Assembly (NCBI GenBank): GCA_024233305.1
Contig: JACKPV010000047.1
Coordinates: forward strand, 1-19,741
DNA length: 19,741 bases
From: Verrucomicrobiales bacterium
Lineage (GTDB): Bacteria > Verrucomicrobiota > Verrucomicrobiia > Limisphaerales > J093
Direction: 5' to 3'
The stretch's first letter is position 1. Each line of letters begins with the position of its first letter. The notes below the pieces were generated by a model. It was not told the DNA's origin. It saw only the letters and a program-made list of their open reading frames with translations, and searched no databases. Below are positions 6,874 to 14,425 of the stretch, piece by piece. A program made the position numbers and the translations under genes.

Positions 6874-8271
6874 ATGGAAAAACTTCTGCAATACCTGGTG
6901 GTCGCCGCAGCGGTTCTGCTGCTGTTCGGCGCCTCGATCTTCGTCCACGAACTGGGCCACTTCCTGGTGGCGCTGTGGCGGGGCATGAAAGTTGAGGCCT
7001 TCGCCATCGGTCTCGGGCCGAAGGTCTGGGGACGGAAGTGGAGGGGCATCGAGTATTCCATCCGGTGGATCCCCGCCGGCGGTTTCGTGAAGCTGCCTCA
7101 GATGATCACCTCCGAGACCCTCGAAGGCGGCAGCGAATCTGCGAAGCACATCCCGCCCGCGCCGCCGGGCTCCAAGATTCTCGTAGCCGTGGCGGGACCG
7201 CTGATGAACGTCGTCTTCGCCTTCTTCGTCGCAACCGTGATCTACGTTGTCGGGCTGCCGGTGCTGGTCAACCCGTCGCTCGTTGGTCGGGTGGATCCGG
7301 ATTCGGAGGAAGGGAAGCTCGGCATCCGCGAAGGCGACCGCATCGTGGCGGTCAGTGGCCGGCCCGTGAAGTCCTGGGAGGAGATCAATGACATCACCGT
7401 GTTGGCGCCAACCAACGTGTTCGAGGTGACCATCGACCGGGCGGGGGTCCGGACGAACTTCACCTTGCGGGCCCGGGTGAGCGAGAACGTCGGCCTGAAA
7501 TGGCTGGGACTCGAGCCGCTCGAACATCCGGTGGCCGGTTACGTCGAGCCGGAGATGCCCGCTGCGGCGGCCGGGTTGAAATCGGGGGACCAGTTCGTGG
7601 CGTTCAACGACGTGCCGGTGCTGGGGCGCGAGCACCTGATCGACTTGGTGGCCAAGGCCGAGGGCAAGCCCAGCCGGGTCCGCGTCCTGCGCGACAGTGA
7701 GGAAATCGGTTTCGAGGTGACGCCGCGTTACGATCCCGAGACCAAACGCGGACGCATCGGGGTGGCCTTCGCCGGAGGAGTCTACGAGGTGCTGCGCCCC
7801 GGACCCACCCCATGGGCCCAGGTGAAGAAGGTCTGGAATCAGACGTTCGCCGTACTGGGCGCCCTGCTGAATTCCCGGAACACCGGCATCAAACCCAGCG
7901 ATCTGAGCGGCCCCATCGGCATCCTGTCGGTGATGGCCATCCAGACCCAGACCGACTTCCGCCTCGCGCTCAGCTTCCTGGTCCTGTTGAACATCAACCT
8001 CGCGATCCTCAACCTGCTGCCGGTCCCCGTCCTCGATGGCGGACATGTGCTCATGGCAATCATCGAGAAACTCCGGGGACGCCCCCTGAGTCTGCGGTTC
8101 GTCGAATACACCACAACCGCTTTCGCGGTGATGCTCATTGGCTTCATGCTTTACGTGAGCTTCTTCGACGTCCGCAAGTTCCCCCTCTTCAAAGCGCTGC
8201 TGGAATCCACTTCGCAGACCGAGCAGGTCATCCGGCCCGCCTCGACCAACGAGCCCGCATCCGTCCCGTAG
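6874..8271 (+). CDS. rseP: Site-2 membrane metalloprotease (RseP/M50 family)
   Basis: Intramembrane zinc protease of 465 aa that cleaves transmembrane substrates, in relatives such as RseP anti-sigma factors and signal-peptide remnants, in the inner membrane. The zinc motif HELGH is at 25-29 in the first membrane segment. The third ligand motif LDGGH is at 387-391 in NLLPVPVLDGGH near the C-terminus. Between them are two PDZ domains, roughly 135-205 (EGKLGIREGDRIVAVSGRPV) and 225-295 (AAAAGLKSGDQFVAFNDVPV), the arrangement of RseP rather than the single-PDZ forms. A final hydrophobic segment lies around 420-432. It is followed after 8 nt by ispG, a pairing seen in other bacteria as the dxr-rseP-ispG cluster, but dxr is not upstream here. 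Its specific sigma-factor target is not identifiable from the window. Confidence 0.94.
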   Translation: MEKLLQYLVVAAAVLLLFGASIFVHELGHFLVALWRGMKVEAFAIGLGPKVWGRKWRGIEYSIRWIPAGGFVKLPQMITSETLEGGSESAKHIPPAPPGSKILVAVAGPLMNVVFAFFVATVIYVVGLPVLVNPSLVGRVDPDSEEGKLGIREGDRIVAVSGRPVKSWEEINDITVLAPTNVFEVTIDRAGVRTNFTLRARVSENVGLKWLGLEPLEHPVAGYVEPEMPAAAAGLKSGDQFVAFNDVPVLGREHLIDLVAKAEGKPSRVRVLRDSEEIGFEVTPRYDPETKRGRIGVAFAGGVYEVLRPGPTPWAQVKKVWNQTFAVLGALLNSRNTGIKPSDLSGPIGILSVMAIQTQTDFRLALSFLVLLNINLAILNLLPVPVLDGGHVLMAIIEKLRGRPLSLRFVEYTTTAFAVMLIGFMLYVSFFDVRKFPLFKALLESTSQTEQVIRPASTNEPASVP

Positions 8272-8279
8272 CCCGCCCC

Positions 8280-10076
8280 ATGAGCGCCAAACCCCTGACG
8301 GAAACCCTCTACACCTTCCGTCGCCGTTCCACCCGTGAAGTCGTCGTGGGCGATCCCGCTCGCGGCGGCGTCATCATCGGTGGCGACCATCCCGTCGTGA
8401 AGCAGTCCATGCTGACCTGCGACACGATGGACACGGCGGCCTGCGTGCAGCAAACCCTCGACTTGGTGGCGGTCGGCTGTCAGCTCGTGCGCATCACCGC
8501 CCCGACGGTGAAGGATGCGGCCAACCTCGAAGTCATCGTGCGCGAACTGCGTGCCCGGGACTGCCTGGTCCCAATCGTGGCCGACATCCACTTCAAGCCG
8601 GAAGCCGCGATGGAGGCGGCGAAATGGGTCGAGAAGGTGCGTATCAACCCGGGCAACTTCGCCGACACCAAGAAGTTCGCGATCAAGGAGTATACGGACG
8701 AGCAGTACGTCGAGGAACTCGGGCGGATCGAGGAGCGGTTTACCCCGCTGGCGCAGCTTTGCCAGGAACTCGGCCGGGCGCTGCGGATCGGCACGAATCA
8801 CGGTTCGTTGAGCGACCGGATCATGAACCGCTACGGCGACACGCCGATGGGCATGGTCGAAAGCGCGCTCGAGTTTGCCCGGATCTGCCGGCGGCAGGGT
8901 TTCCACAACTTCCTCTTCTCGATGAAGGCCTCGAATCCGAAGGTCATGATCGAGTGCTACCGGTTGCTGACCTGGAAGCTGGACCGGCTCGGTCCGGACT
9001 GGAACTACCCGGTGCACCTCGGCGTCACCGAGGCCGGCGAGGGCGAGGATGGCCGGATCAAGAGCGCCATTGGGATCGGTTCGTTGCTCACCGACGGCAT
9101 CGGCGACACGATCCGCGTGTCCCTGACCGAGGATTCTCCGCACGAAATCCCGGTCTGCGACGATTTGATCGACCAGACGCCGGAGCTGGCGAACCGGCGA
9201 CCGTTGCTGGAGATGCCGCCCCTTCCGTTCGATCCGTTCACCTACCAGCGGCGTCACAGTGCGGTGATCGACCTCGACGAAGGACTGGGTTGCGGGGGCG
9301 AAGAGACCATCCGGGTGATCGTGACGCAGGCGGCGTGGGAGACGTTGGCCCCCCGGATTCGTCCGGGAGCGGACGTTCGACCCGAGGGCGTTTACGAGGC
9401 CCTGCCGTTGGTCGAGGTCGATCCCCGGGGCCCGTTCACCCTGCCGGCCGAGTCCGCGTTTGTGACCGTCAAGGACGGTCTGGACCTGCCGGCGATCACT
9501 GCTTTCCGGCTGCTCGCCGCGCGCCTGGCCGGCGTGGGCAGCCCGCATCCGATCCTGCTCAAGGACTGTCTCGGAGCCCCGGCCCAGCCGCTGGCCTCCC
9601 ACCTCGCGCTGCTGCGCGCGGCCACCGTGATCGGGTCGCTGCTTGCGGACGGGATCGGCGATGCGATTCTGGTGCGCCTGGAGGCGGGACATGGCCGGGC
9701 CTTGCAGCTTGCCTACAGCATTCTCCAAGCGGTGGGCTCGCGGTCCTTCAAGACCGATTACGTCGCCTGTCCGAGTTGCGGCCGGACGTTGTTCAACTTG
9801 CAGACCGTGACCGCGCGCATCAAGATCCGGACCGAACATCTGAAAGGCGTGAAGATCGCCATCATGGGCTGCATCGTGAACGGTCCGGGCGAAATGGCAG
9901 ACGCGGATTTCGGCTACGTGGGCGGCGCCCCGGGGAAGATCAATCTCTACGTAGGGAAAAAGCCGGTGAAGTTCAACATCCCCGAAACCGAAGCCGTCGA
10001 CCGCCTCGTCGATCTGATCCGCGAACACGGCAAATGGGTCGAGCCGGAGCCGGAGGCAAAGACGATATCCGTCTAG
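8280..10076 (+). CDS. ispG: 4-hydroxy-3-methylbut-2-enyl diphosphate synthase, long form
   Basis: Iron-sulfur enzyme of the MEP isoprenoid pathway that converts the cyclic diphosphate MEcPP to HMBPP in the cytoplasm. At 598 aa it is far longer than the roughly 370-aa E. coli type and matches the three-domain form known from plants and Chlamydiae. The N-terminal TIM barrel runs to about residue 290 (ADIHFKP, KVRINPGNF, RIGTNHGSL, FSMKASNP, LGVTEAGEGEDG). An inserted domain follows to about 480. The C-terminal cluster domain has C497 and C500 (CPSCGRTLFN), C531 and the conserved glutamate E538 (GCIVNGPGE). The start at 8280 lies 8 nt after the rseP stop; a longer in-frame extension would overlap rseP entirely. 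The long form supports PVC-type ancestry. Confidence 0.96.
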   Translation: MSAKPLTETLYTFRRRSTREVVVGDPARGGVIIGGDHPVVKQSMLTCDTMDTAACVQQTLDLVAVGCQLVRITAPTVKDAANLEVIVRELRARDCLVPIVADIHFKPEAAMEAAKWVEKVRINPGNFADTKKFAIKEYTDEQYVEELGRIEERFTPLAQLCQELGRALRIGTNHGSLSDRIMNRYGDTPMGMVESALEFARICRRQGFHNFLFSMKASNPKVMIECYRLLTWKLDRLGPDWNYPVHLGVTEAGEGEDGRIKSAIGIGSLLTDGIGDTIRVSLTEDSPHEIPVCDDLIDQTPELANRRPLLEMPPLPFDPFTYQRRHSAVIDLDEGLGCGGEETIRVIVTQAAWETLAPRIRPGADVRPEGVYEALPLVEVDPRGPFTLPAESAFVTVKDGLDLPAITAFRLLAARLAGVGSPHPILLKDCLGAPAQPLASHLALLRAATVIGSLLADGIGDAILVRLEAGHGRALQLAYSILQAVGSRSFKTDYVACPSCGRTLFNLQTVTARIKIRTEHLKGVKIAIMGCIVNGPGEMADADFGYVGGAPGKINLYVGKKPVKFNIPETEAVDRLVDLIREHGKWVEPEPEAKTISV

Positions 10077-10109
10077 CCCCCCACCGCGGCGTGCGCTGGG
10101 TTCTCCCGC

Positions 10110-10418
10110 ATGAGCACGGCACTTGAAGCTCCGAAGGTGAAGGTCCACCAAGCGGTGAGAACCGCGCTCAAGTTCTTTGCCGACTCGTTCAAGTCGCAGT
10201 CGCCCCAGGACATTCAGTTGGAGGAGATCGAGATGTCGGACGATGGGAGCCGCTGGTTGATTACGGTCGGCTACGAGAACCCCACGTTGACCCGGCAGGT
10301 CCTGACCCCCTTGCGCCAGCTCGTTGACGCCCGAGTTGCGCCTCGTCGCTACAAGGTCGTCACCATCGATGCCCGGACGGGACACCCCGTGGCCATAAAG
10401 ATCCGGCCGGGTCTGTGA
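10110..10418 (+). CDS. Small uncharacterised protein
   Basis: A 102-aa protein that I do not recognise. It has no signal peptide, membrane segment or metal motif. The N-terminal third is predicted helical (VHQAVRTALKFFADSF, residues 12-27). The remainder looks like alternating strands and a helix, ending in RRYKVVTIDARTGHPVAIKIRPG, which faintly recalls the strand-turn-strand of PepSY-like folds; this is only a resemblance. It begins 33 nt after ispG and runs in the same direction, so it may be carried on the same message. Codon use looks like that of the neighbours, and no competing frame is better, so I regard it as a real gene of unknown function. Confidence 0.7.
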   Translation: MSTALEAPKVKVHQAVRTALKFFADSFKSQSPQDIQLEEIEMSDDGSRWLITVGYENPTLTRQVLTPLRQLVDARVAPRRYKVVTIDARTGHPVAIKIRPGL

Positions 10419-10494
10419 GCGGGATCGAGCCGGTATGGTCGAACCACCCACCGCCCCCGGTGAGACAGCGAAACAAACGCTGTTCCCCAAAACC

Positions 10495-10995
10495 ATGGTC
10501 TCCGTTTCCATCCGTCCCGCCAACGCCGCCGACCTTTCCGGCATCAACGAGATCTACGCGGCAGCCGTCCGGGACACGGTGACCACCTGGGATTACGAGC
10601 CCATGAGCAGGGAACAGCGCGCGGCCTGGTTTGCCGCGCATCGCGAGCAGGGGCTCCCGGTTTTCGTGGCCACCGACGACGCGGACACGGTTCTCGGTTG
10701 GGGATGTCTAAGCCGCTACAACCACCGTCCCGGGTATCGCTTCACGGTGGAAAACTCGATTTATGTTGGCCGGGCTCATCAGGGGCGCGGAATCGGGCGC
10801 CGGTTGCTGGCGGTGCTGATTGACACGGCGCGCGAACTCGGGATGCACAGCATCGTCGCCGCCATCGACGGGGAGAACGAAGCGAGCCTGCGGTTGCATC
10901 GCGCGTTCGGTTTCGAGCCGGCGGGTCGCGTTCGCGAAGCCGGCTTCAAATTCGACCGCTGGCTCGACGTCGCTTACCTGCAGCTCCTGCTATGA
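10495..10995 (+). CDS. GNAT N-acetyltransferase, phosphinothricin acetyltransferase-like
   Basis: Predicted cytoplasmic acetyl-CoA-dependent N-acetyltransferase of 166 aa. The acetyl-CoA loop is visible as HQGRGIGRRLL (95-105), following the strand SIYVGRAH. The C-terminal pattern SLRLHRAFGFEPAGRVREAG...FDRWLDVAYLQ (131-163) is typical of the PAT/Bar/YncA-like group, whose members acetylate phosphinothricin, methionine sulfone or related amines. The actual substrate is unknown. I chose the ATG at 10495 because the homologous fold begins there (SIRPANAADL). An in-frame ATG at 10435 would add 20 low-complexity residues and cannot be excluded. The stop overlaps the next gene's start (ATGA), indicating coupling to a PfkB kinase. 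Confidence 0.87.
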   Translation: MVSVSIRPANAADLSGINEIYAAAVRDTVTTWDYEPMSREQRAAWFAAHREQGLPVFVATDDADTVLGWGCLSRYNHRPGYRFTVENSIYVGRAHQGRGIGRRLLAVLIDTARELGMHSIVAAIDGENEASLRLHRAFGFEPAGRVREAGFKFDRWLDVAYLQLLL

Positions 10996-11942
10996 ATCAC
11001 CCCACCCACCCGGCCGCAATCGATGTCCTGGGGCTCGGTTGCACCGCCGTCGATGAACTGCTGTTCGTGCCGCGGTATCCCGGCCGCGACGCCCGCCAGC
11101 CCTTGCAGGACCGAACCCGGCAGTGCGGCGGCATCACCGCGACGGCGCTGGTGGCAGCCGCCCGCCTGGGAGTGCACGCGGCATACGCCGGGGCGCTCGG
11201 CAGCGACGAGGATTCGCGCTTTGTGCGCGACGCCCTGGAGCGGGAGGAAGTCGATCTCGCGCATCTGGTGATCCGTCCCCGCGCCCGCCCGGTCCACTCA
11301 TACGTGATCGTCGAGGAAGAAACGCACACCCGGACAATTCTGTATGATGTGACCGGCGCGGATGGAGCGGATCCGCGCCGTCCGGCGCGTCCGGTGATCG
11401 AGTCCGCCCGGGTCCTGCTGGTGGATCGCTGGGGCATGGCGGGGATGTTGCGGGCGGCGCGGATCGCGCGGGCGGCGGGCCGGGCGGTCGTCGGCGATCT
11501 GGAGACATTCGACGTGCCGGGTTTCGAGGAACTGCTTGCCCTGGCGGACCATCTGATTGTCCCCGAGGCCTTCGTCCGCAAGTACTGCCGGTCCAAATCG
11601 CTGGCCGACGGGTTGCGGGAACTCTGGCGGAGCGATCGCCAGGTGGTGATCGTCACCCGCGGAAGCCAGGGCTGCCTGGTGCTTGAGGCGGCCGATGCCA
11701 CGCCGAGGCGTGTGCCCGCCTTTGCCGTGCCGGTGATGGACACCACCGGATGCGGGGATGTGTTTCATGGCGCGTACGCCGCGGCGCTGGCCCGGGGCCT
11801 TGCGTTGGCCGAGCGGGTCGAGGTGGCTTCCGCGGCGGCAGCCCTCAAGGCCACGCGGCCCGGCGGTCAAAGCGGCATCCCGCGCTGGGCCGAACTGCGA
11901 CGCTTCCTGCGCGGGAAGCCGGCTCGGGCGGATCACGGCTGA
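10992..11942 (+). CDS. PfkB family sugar kinase (ribokinase-like)
   Basis: Second PfkB-superfamily kinase in the window, 316 aa, cytoplasmic and ATP-dependent. The N-terminal motif QCGGITATALVAAARLG (44-60) supplies the di-glycine. The C-terminal signature is DTTGCGDVFHGAYA (250-263) with catalytic base D255. The usual alanine of GAGD is cysteine here, a variation that leaves glycines and aspartate intact. The run VPAFAVPVMDTTGxGDxFHGA resembles ribokinase-like and sulfofructose-kinase-like members, but the substrate is not determinable. It differs clearly from the kinase at 5767, so this is not a recent duplication. It overlaps the GNAT gene by 4 nt and is convergent with the pst operon across 46 nt, in which I see no convincing terminator. 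Confidence 0.9.
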   Translation: MNHPTHPAAIDVLGLGCTAVDELLFVPRYPGRDARQPLQDRTRQCGGITATALVAAARLGVHAAYAGALGSDEDSRFVRDALEREEVDLAHLVIRPRARPVHSYVIVEEETHTRTILYDVTGADGADPRRPARPVIESARVLLVDRWGMAGMLRAARIARAAGRAVVGDLETFDVPGFEELLALADHLIVPEAFVRKYCRSKSLADGLRELWRSDRQVVIVTRGSQGCLVLEAADATPRRVPAFAVPVMDTTGCGDVFHGAYAAALARGLALAERVEVASAAAALKATRPGGQSGIPRWAELRRFLRGKPARADHG

Positions 11943-11988
11943 CGCGCTTCGGACAGCGCCCCGGCCACGTGTCGGGCGTGACCGCGCC

Positions 11989-12765
11989 TCAGCCGTAGCG
12001 TCCCTCGATATACTCCGCGGTGCGGGAATCGCCGGGGTTGAGGAAGAGGTCCTCGGTGCGGCGGCGTTCGATGAGTTCGCCGAGCAGCATGAAGATGCAC
12101 TCGTCACTCGCACGGCGGGCCTGGGCCATGTTGTGCGTGACGATGACGATCGTGTAACGGCCCTTCAATTCGAACATCAGCTCCTCGATGGCCCGGGTCC
12201 CTTCGACGTCCAGGGCGGAGCAGGGTTCGTCCATCAGGATGATGTCGGGCTTCAGCGGCAGGAGCCGCGCGATGCACAGTTTCTGCTGCTGTTCGAGTTG
12301 CAGCTCCGTGGCCCGCTGCTTCAACCGGTCCTTCAAATCCGTCCACAGCCCGACTTCCGTGAGCGCCTTCTCGACCGCGGCGTCGAGGACCCCGCGTCCG
12401 AGTTGGCGACGGGGGGTGTGGATGCGCAGCCCGAAAACCACGTTTTCATAGACCGAAATGGGCAGCGGATTGGGCCGCTGGAAGACCATGCCGACGGCCC
12501 GGCGCAACTCGATCAGCGAGACGTCGGGATCGTAGATGTTCTTTCCCAGCAGCCGGATCTCGCCCTTCGTGGTGACGTAGCCGTAGCGTTCATTGACGCG
12601 GTTGAAACACCGCAGCAACGTGGTCTTGCCGCACCCCGATGGCCCGATGAGGGAGGTGATCAACCCGTGCCGGATATCGACCGTGACGTTCTTCAGCGCC
12701 TGGAAATCCCCGTACCACAGGTTCAGGTCCCGCGTCTGGATGCTGTATTTGACCGGGGCGCTCAT
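11989..12765 (-). CDS. pstB1: Phosphate ABC transporter ATPase, copy with degenerate signature motif
   Basis: Cytoplasmic ATP-binding subunit of the Pst phosphate importer, 258 aa, the usual PstB length. Intact elements are the A-loop Y18, Walker A GPSGCGKTT (41-49), Q-loop VFQRPNP (Q96), Walker B IILMDEP (D179, E180), D-loop SALD (183-186) and H-loop THNMAQA (H211). The signature motif is not intact: where PstB proteins read LSGGQQQRLCIAR, this one reads LQLEQQQKLCIAR, so LSGGQ is LQLEQ (155-159). The surrounding residues align without a gap, and the codons (CTG CAA CTC GAA CAG) were checked directly. The start overlaps the stop of the second ATPase by 4 nt, and this is the last gene of the operon. 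It is best understood as half of a heterodimer with pstB2 (inference). Confidence 0.94.
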   Translation of the reverse strand: MSAPVKYSIQTRDLNLWYGDFQALKNVTVDIRHGLITSLIGPSGCGKTTLLRCFNRVNERYGYVTTKGEIRLLGKNIYDPDVSLIELRRAVGMVFQRPNPLPISVYENVVFGLRIHTPRRQLGRGVLDAAVEKALTEVGLWTDLKDRLKQRATELQLEQQQKLCIARLLPLKPDIILMDEPCSALDVEGTRAIEELMFELKGRYTIVIVTHNMAQARRASDECIFMLLGELIERRRTEDLFLNPGDSRTAEYIEGRYG

Positions 12766-13526
12766 CCGAATATCCCGTGCACGTACTCGTAGGTCTGGCG
12801 GTTTCCGGGATCCTCCGAGAAAATGACGTCGCTGGCATCAAGCTGAACGATCCGGCCGTTCCACAGAAACATCGTCCGGCGGGCGAGTCGGCGGGCCTGC
12901 TGGACGAGGTTGGTCACCAGAATGATCGTCATGCTGCTTTGCAGCTCCTTCAACACCCCCTCGATCCGCATGGTGGTCACCGGATCAATGGCAATGGAAA
13001 ACTCGTCGAGGCAGAGGATTTCCGGTTGGTGGGAAAGCGCCCGGGCAATGGTCAGGCGCTGTTGCTGGCCGCCCGAGAGTTTCGTGCCCAGCGTGTGCAA
13101 GCGGTCCTTTACCTCGTCCCAGAGGGCTGCCTGCCGCAGACAATGCTCCACCAGGCCGTCCAGTTCACTGCGCGCCTTCACCCCGGCGCAGCGCGGCGCG
13201 AAGGCGACGTTGTCGTAGATCGACAGCGGCAGGCCCACCGGCAGGGGCGCCACCATGCCGATTTTGCGCCGCAGCCCGAACACATCACGGATCTGCCGGA
13301 CATCCTCGCCGTCCACGCGGATGGCGCCCTCGAGGCGGACGCCTGGGGTGAAATCGATGGTCCGGTTGAGGCAGCGCAACAGCGAGGTCTTGCCGGACTG
13401 CGCCGGGCCGATGATGCCGAAAATCTCGTGGCGACGGATGTCAAAGGAGATGCCGTGAATGACCTCCTTCGTCCCGTAGGCCAGGCGCAGATCCTGCACT
13501 TGAATGGTCGGCTTGGGGCTCACCAT
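12762..13526 (-). CDS. pstB2: Phosphate ABC transporter ATPase, copy lacking Q-loop Gln and H-loop His
   Basis: Second PstB-type ATPase, 254 aa. It keeps the A-loop Y17, Walker A GPAQSGKTS (40-48), an intact signature LSGGQQQRLTIARAL (150-164) and Walker B LCLDE (171-175, with E175). It has lost the Q-loop glutamine (GMVAPLPVGLP, position P94, against VFQRPNP), the H-loop histidine (LVTNLVQQARR, N206, against VTHNMQQA) and the standard D-loop (IAID for SALD). The changes are the complement of those in pstB1. The start at 13526 overlaps the end of pstA by 7 nt; a longer in-frame extension merely shadows pstA. The frame is otherwise uninterrupted, so it is a divergent gene, not a decayed copy. 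Confidence 0.92.
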   Translation of the reverse strand: MVSPKPTIQVQDLRLAYGTKEVIHGISFDIRRHEIFGIIGPAQSGKTSLLRCLNRTIDFTPGVRLEGAIRVDGEDVRQIRDVFGLRRKIGMVAPLPVGLPLSIYDNVAFAPRCAGVKARSELDGLVEHCLRQAALWDEVKDRLHTLGTKLSGGQQQRLTIARALSHQPEILCLDEFSIAIDPVTTMRIEGVLKELQSSMTIILVTNLVQQARRLARRTMFLWNGRIVQLDASDVIFSEDPGNRQTYEYVHGIFG

Positions 13527-14422
13527 TTCTTGCGTGACCGCATGTACACGCGCACCGCAATGGCGGTCGCGTTCACCAGGAGCACGGCGCCGAGCAACAC
13601 CACGGCGGTGGCGTAGGGCACGGCCTCGGGAACGCCGGGCACCTGGGTGGCGATGACATAGAGGTGCATGGACAGGGCCATACATTGTTCGAGCAGCCCG
13701 TAGGCGAACAGGTCGCCCCGGTCGACCGCCTTGAAGAACAGCGCCCCGGTGAACATGATCGGCGCGGTCTCGCCGGCGGCGCGGGAGACCTGGAGAATCA
13801 CCCCGGTCAGAATGCCGCTGATGGAGTTCGGGAGGACCACGGCGCGGATCGTCTGCCAGCGGGTGGCGCCGACATTCCAACAGGCCTCGCGGAACGAGCG
13901 GGGCACCGAAGCCAGCGCCTCCCGCGTGCTGGCGATGATCACCGGCAGGGTCATGACCGCCAGGGTGAGCGAAGCCGCCAGGATCGACTTGCCGATGCCG
14001 GCGGCGAGTACGAACGCGCCCAGCCCGAACAGGGCATGCACGATGCTGGGCACCCCGGCCAGGTTGATCACCGCGAGATTGATGAGCCGGTTGAACCAGT
14101 TGTCGCGGGCGTATTCGTTCAGATAGACCGCCGCGAGGATCCCGATGGGAGCCGCCACCGCCAGGGAGATCACGACGAGATAGATCGTGCCCAGCAAGGC
14201 CGGCCAGATGCCCCCGGCGCGCATTCCCCGCACGGGCGGATCGAGCAGGAAATCCAACGACAAGGCCGGCCATGCCCGCGCCACGAGGAACCCGAGGATG
14301 AGCAACAGCGGCACCACCATCGCGAACGACATCGCGAGAAACACCCACTTGGCCAGACTCTCCGCCCGGCGCTTCCTCCGGACGAAGGGCGTTTCGATGA
14401 AGTTGGTCGGGCCGTCCGTCAT
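13520..14422 (-). CDS. pstA: Phosphate ABC transporter permease PstA
   Basis: Inner-membrane permease subunit of the high-affinity phosphate importer, 300 aa, close to the normal PstA length. The sequence shows about six hydrophobic segments, the first at roughly residues 25-48. The EAA loop that contacts the ATPases is REACWNVGATRWQTIRAVVLP (179-199), and SRAAGETAPIMFTG follows, as in PstA proteins. It begins 3 nt after the pstC stop and overlaps pstB2 by 7 nt, consistent with tight co-translation of permease and ATPases. With two non-identical ATPases downstream, PstA and PstC may each contact a different one, but this cannot be decided from sequence. Confidence 0.95.
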   Translation of the reverse strand: MTDGPTNFIETPFVRRKRRAESLAKWVFLAMSFAMVVPLLLILGFLVARAWPALSLDFLLDPPVRGMRAGGIWPALLGTIYLVVISLAVAAPIGILAAVYLNEYARDNWFNRLINLAVINLAGVPSIVHALFGLGAFVLAAGIGKSILAASLTLAVMTLPVIIASTREALASVPRSFREACWNVGATRWQTIRAVVLPNSISGILTGVILQVSRAAGETAPIMFTGALFFKAVDRGDLFAYGLLEQCMALSMHLYVIATQVPGVPEAVPYATAVVLLGAVLLVNATAIAVRVYMRSRKKW

Positions 14423-14425
14423 GGT

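Noticed and set aside
5848..8046. A 732-codon minus-strand frame opposite the PfkB kinase and rseP
   Set aside because: Same artefact: it spans two well-supported plus-strand genes and the gap between them.
8151..10547. A 798-codon open frame on the minus strand opposite ispG
   Set aside because: It is the antisense shadow of high-GC coding sequence. The plus strand encodes unmistakable IspG motifs, and the minus translation is Arg/His/Asp-rich with no family resemblance.
11943..11988. Bidirectional terminator between the convergent PfkB and pstB1 genes
   Set aside because: Only 46 nt with no strong stem or T-run.
12762..13526. pstB2 as a decaying pseudogene
   Set aside because: The frame is intact with overlaps on both sides, Walker A/B and LSGGQ are preserved, and the losses match those of pstB1 in a complementary way.
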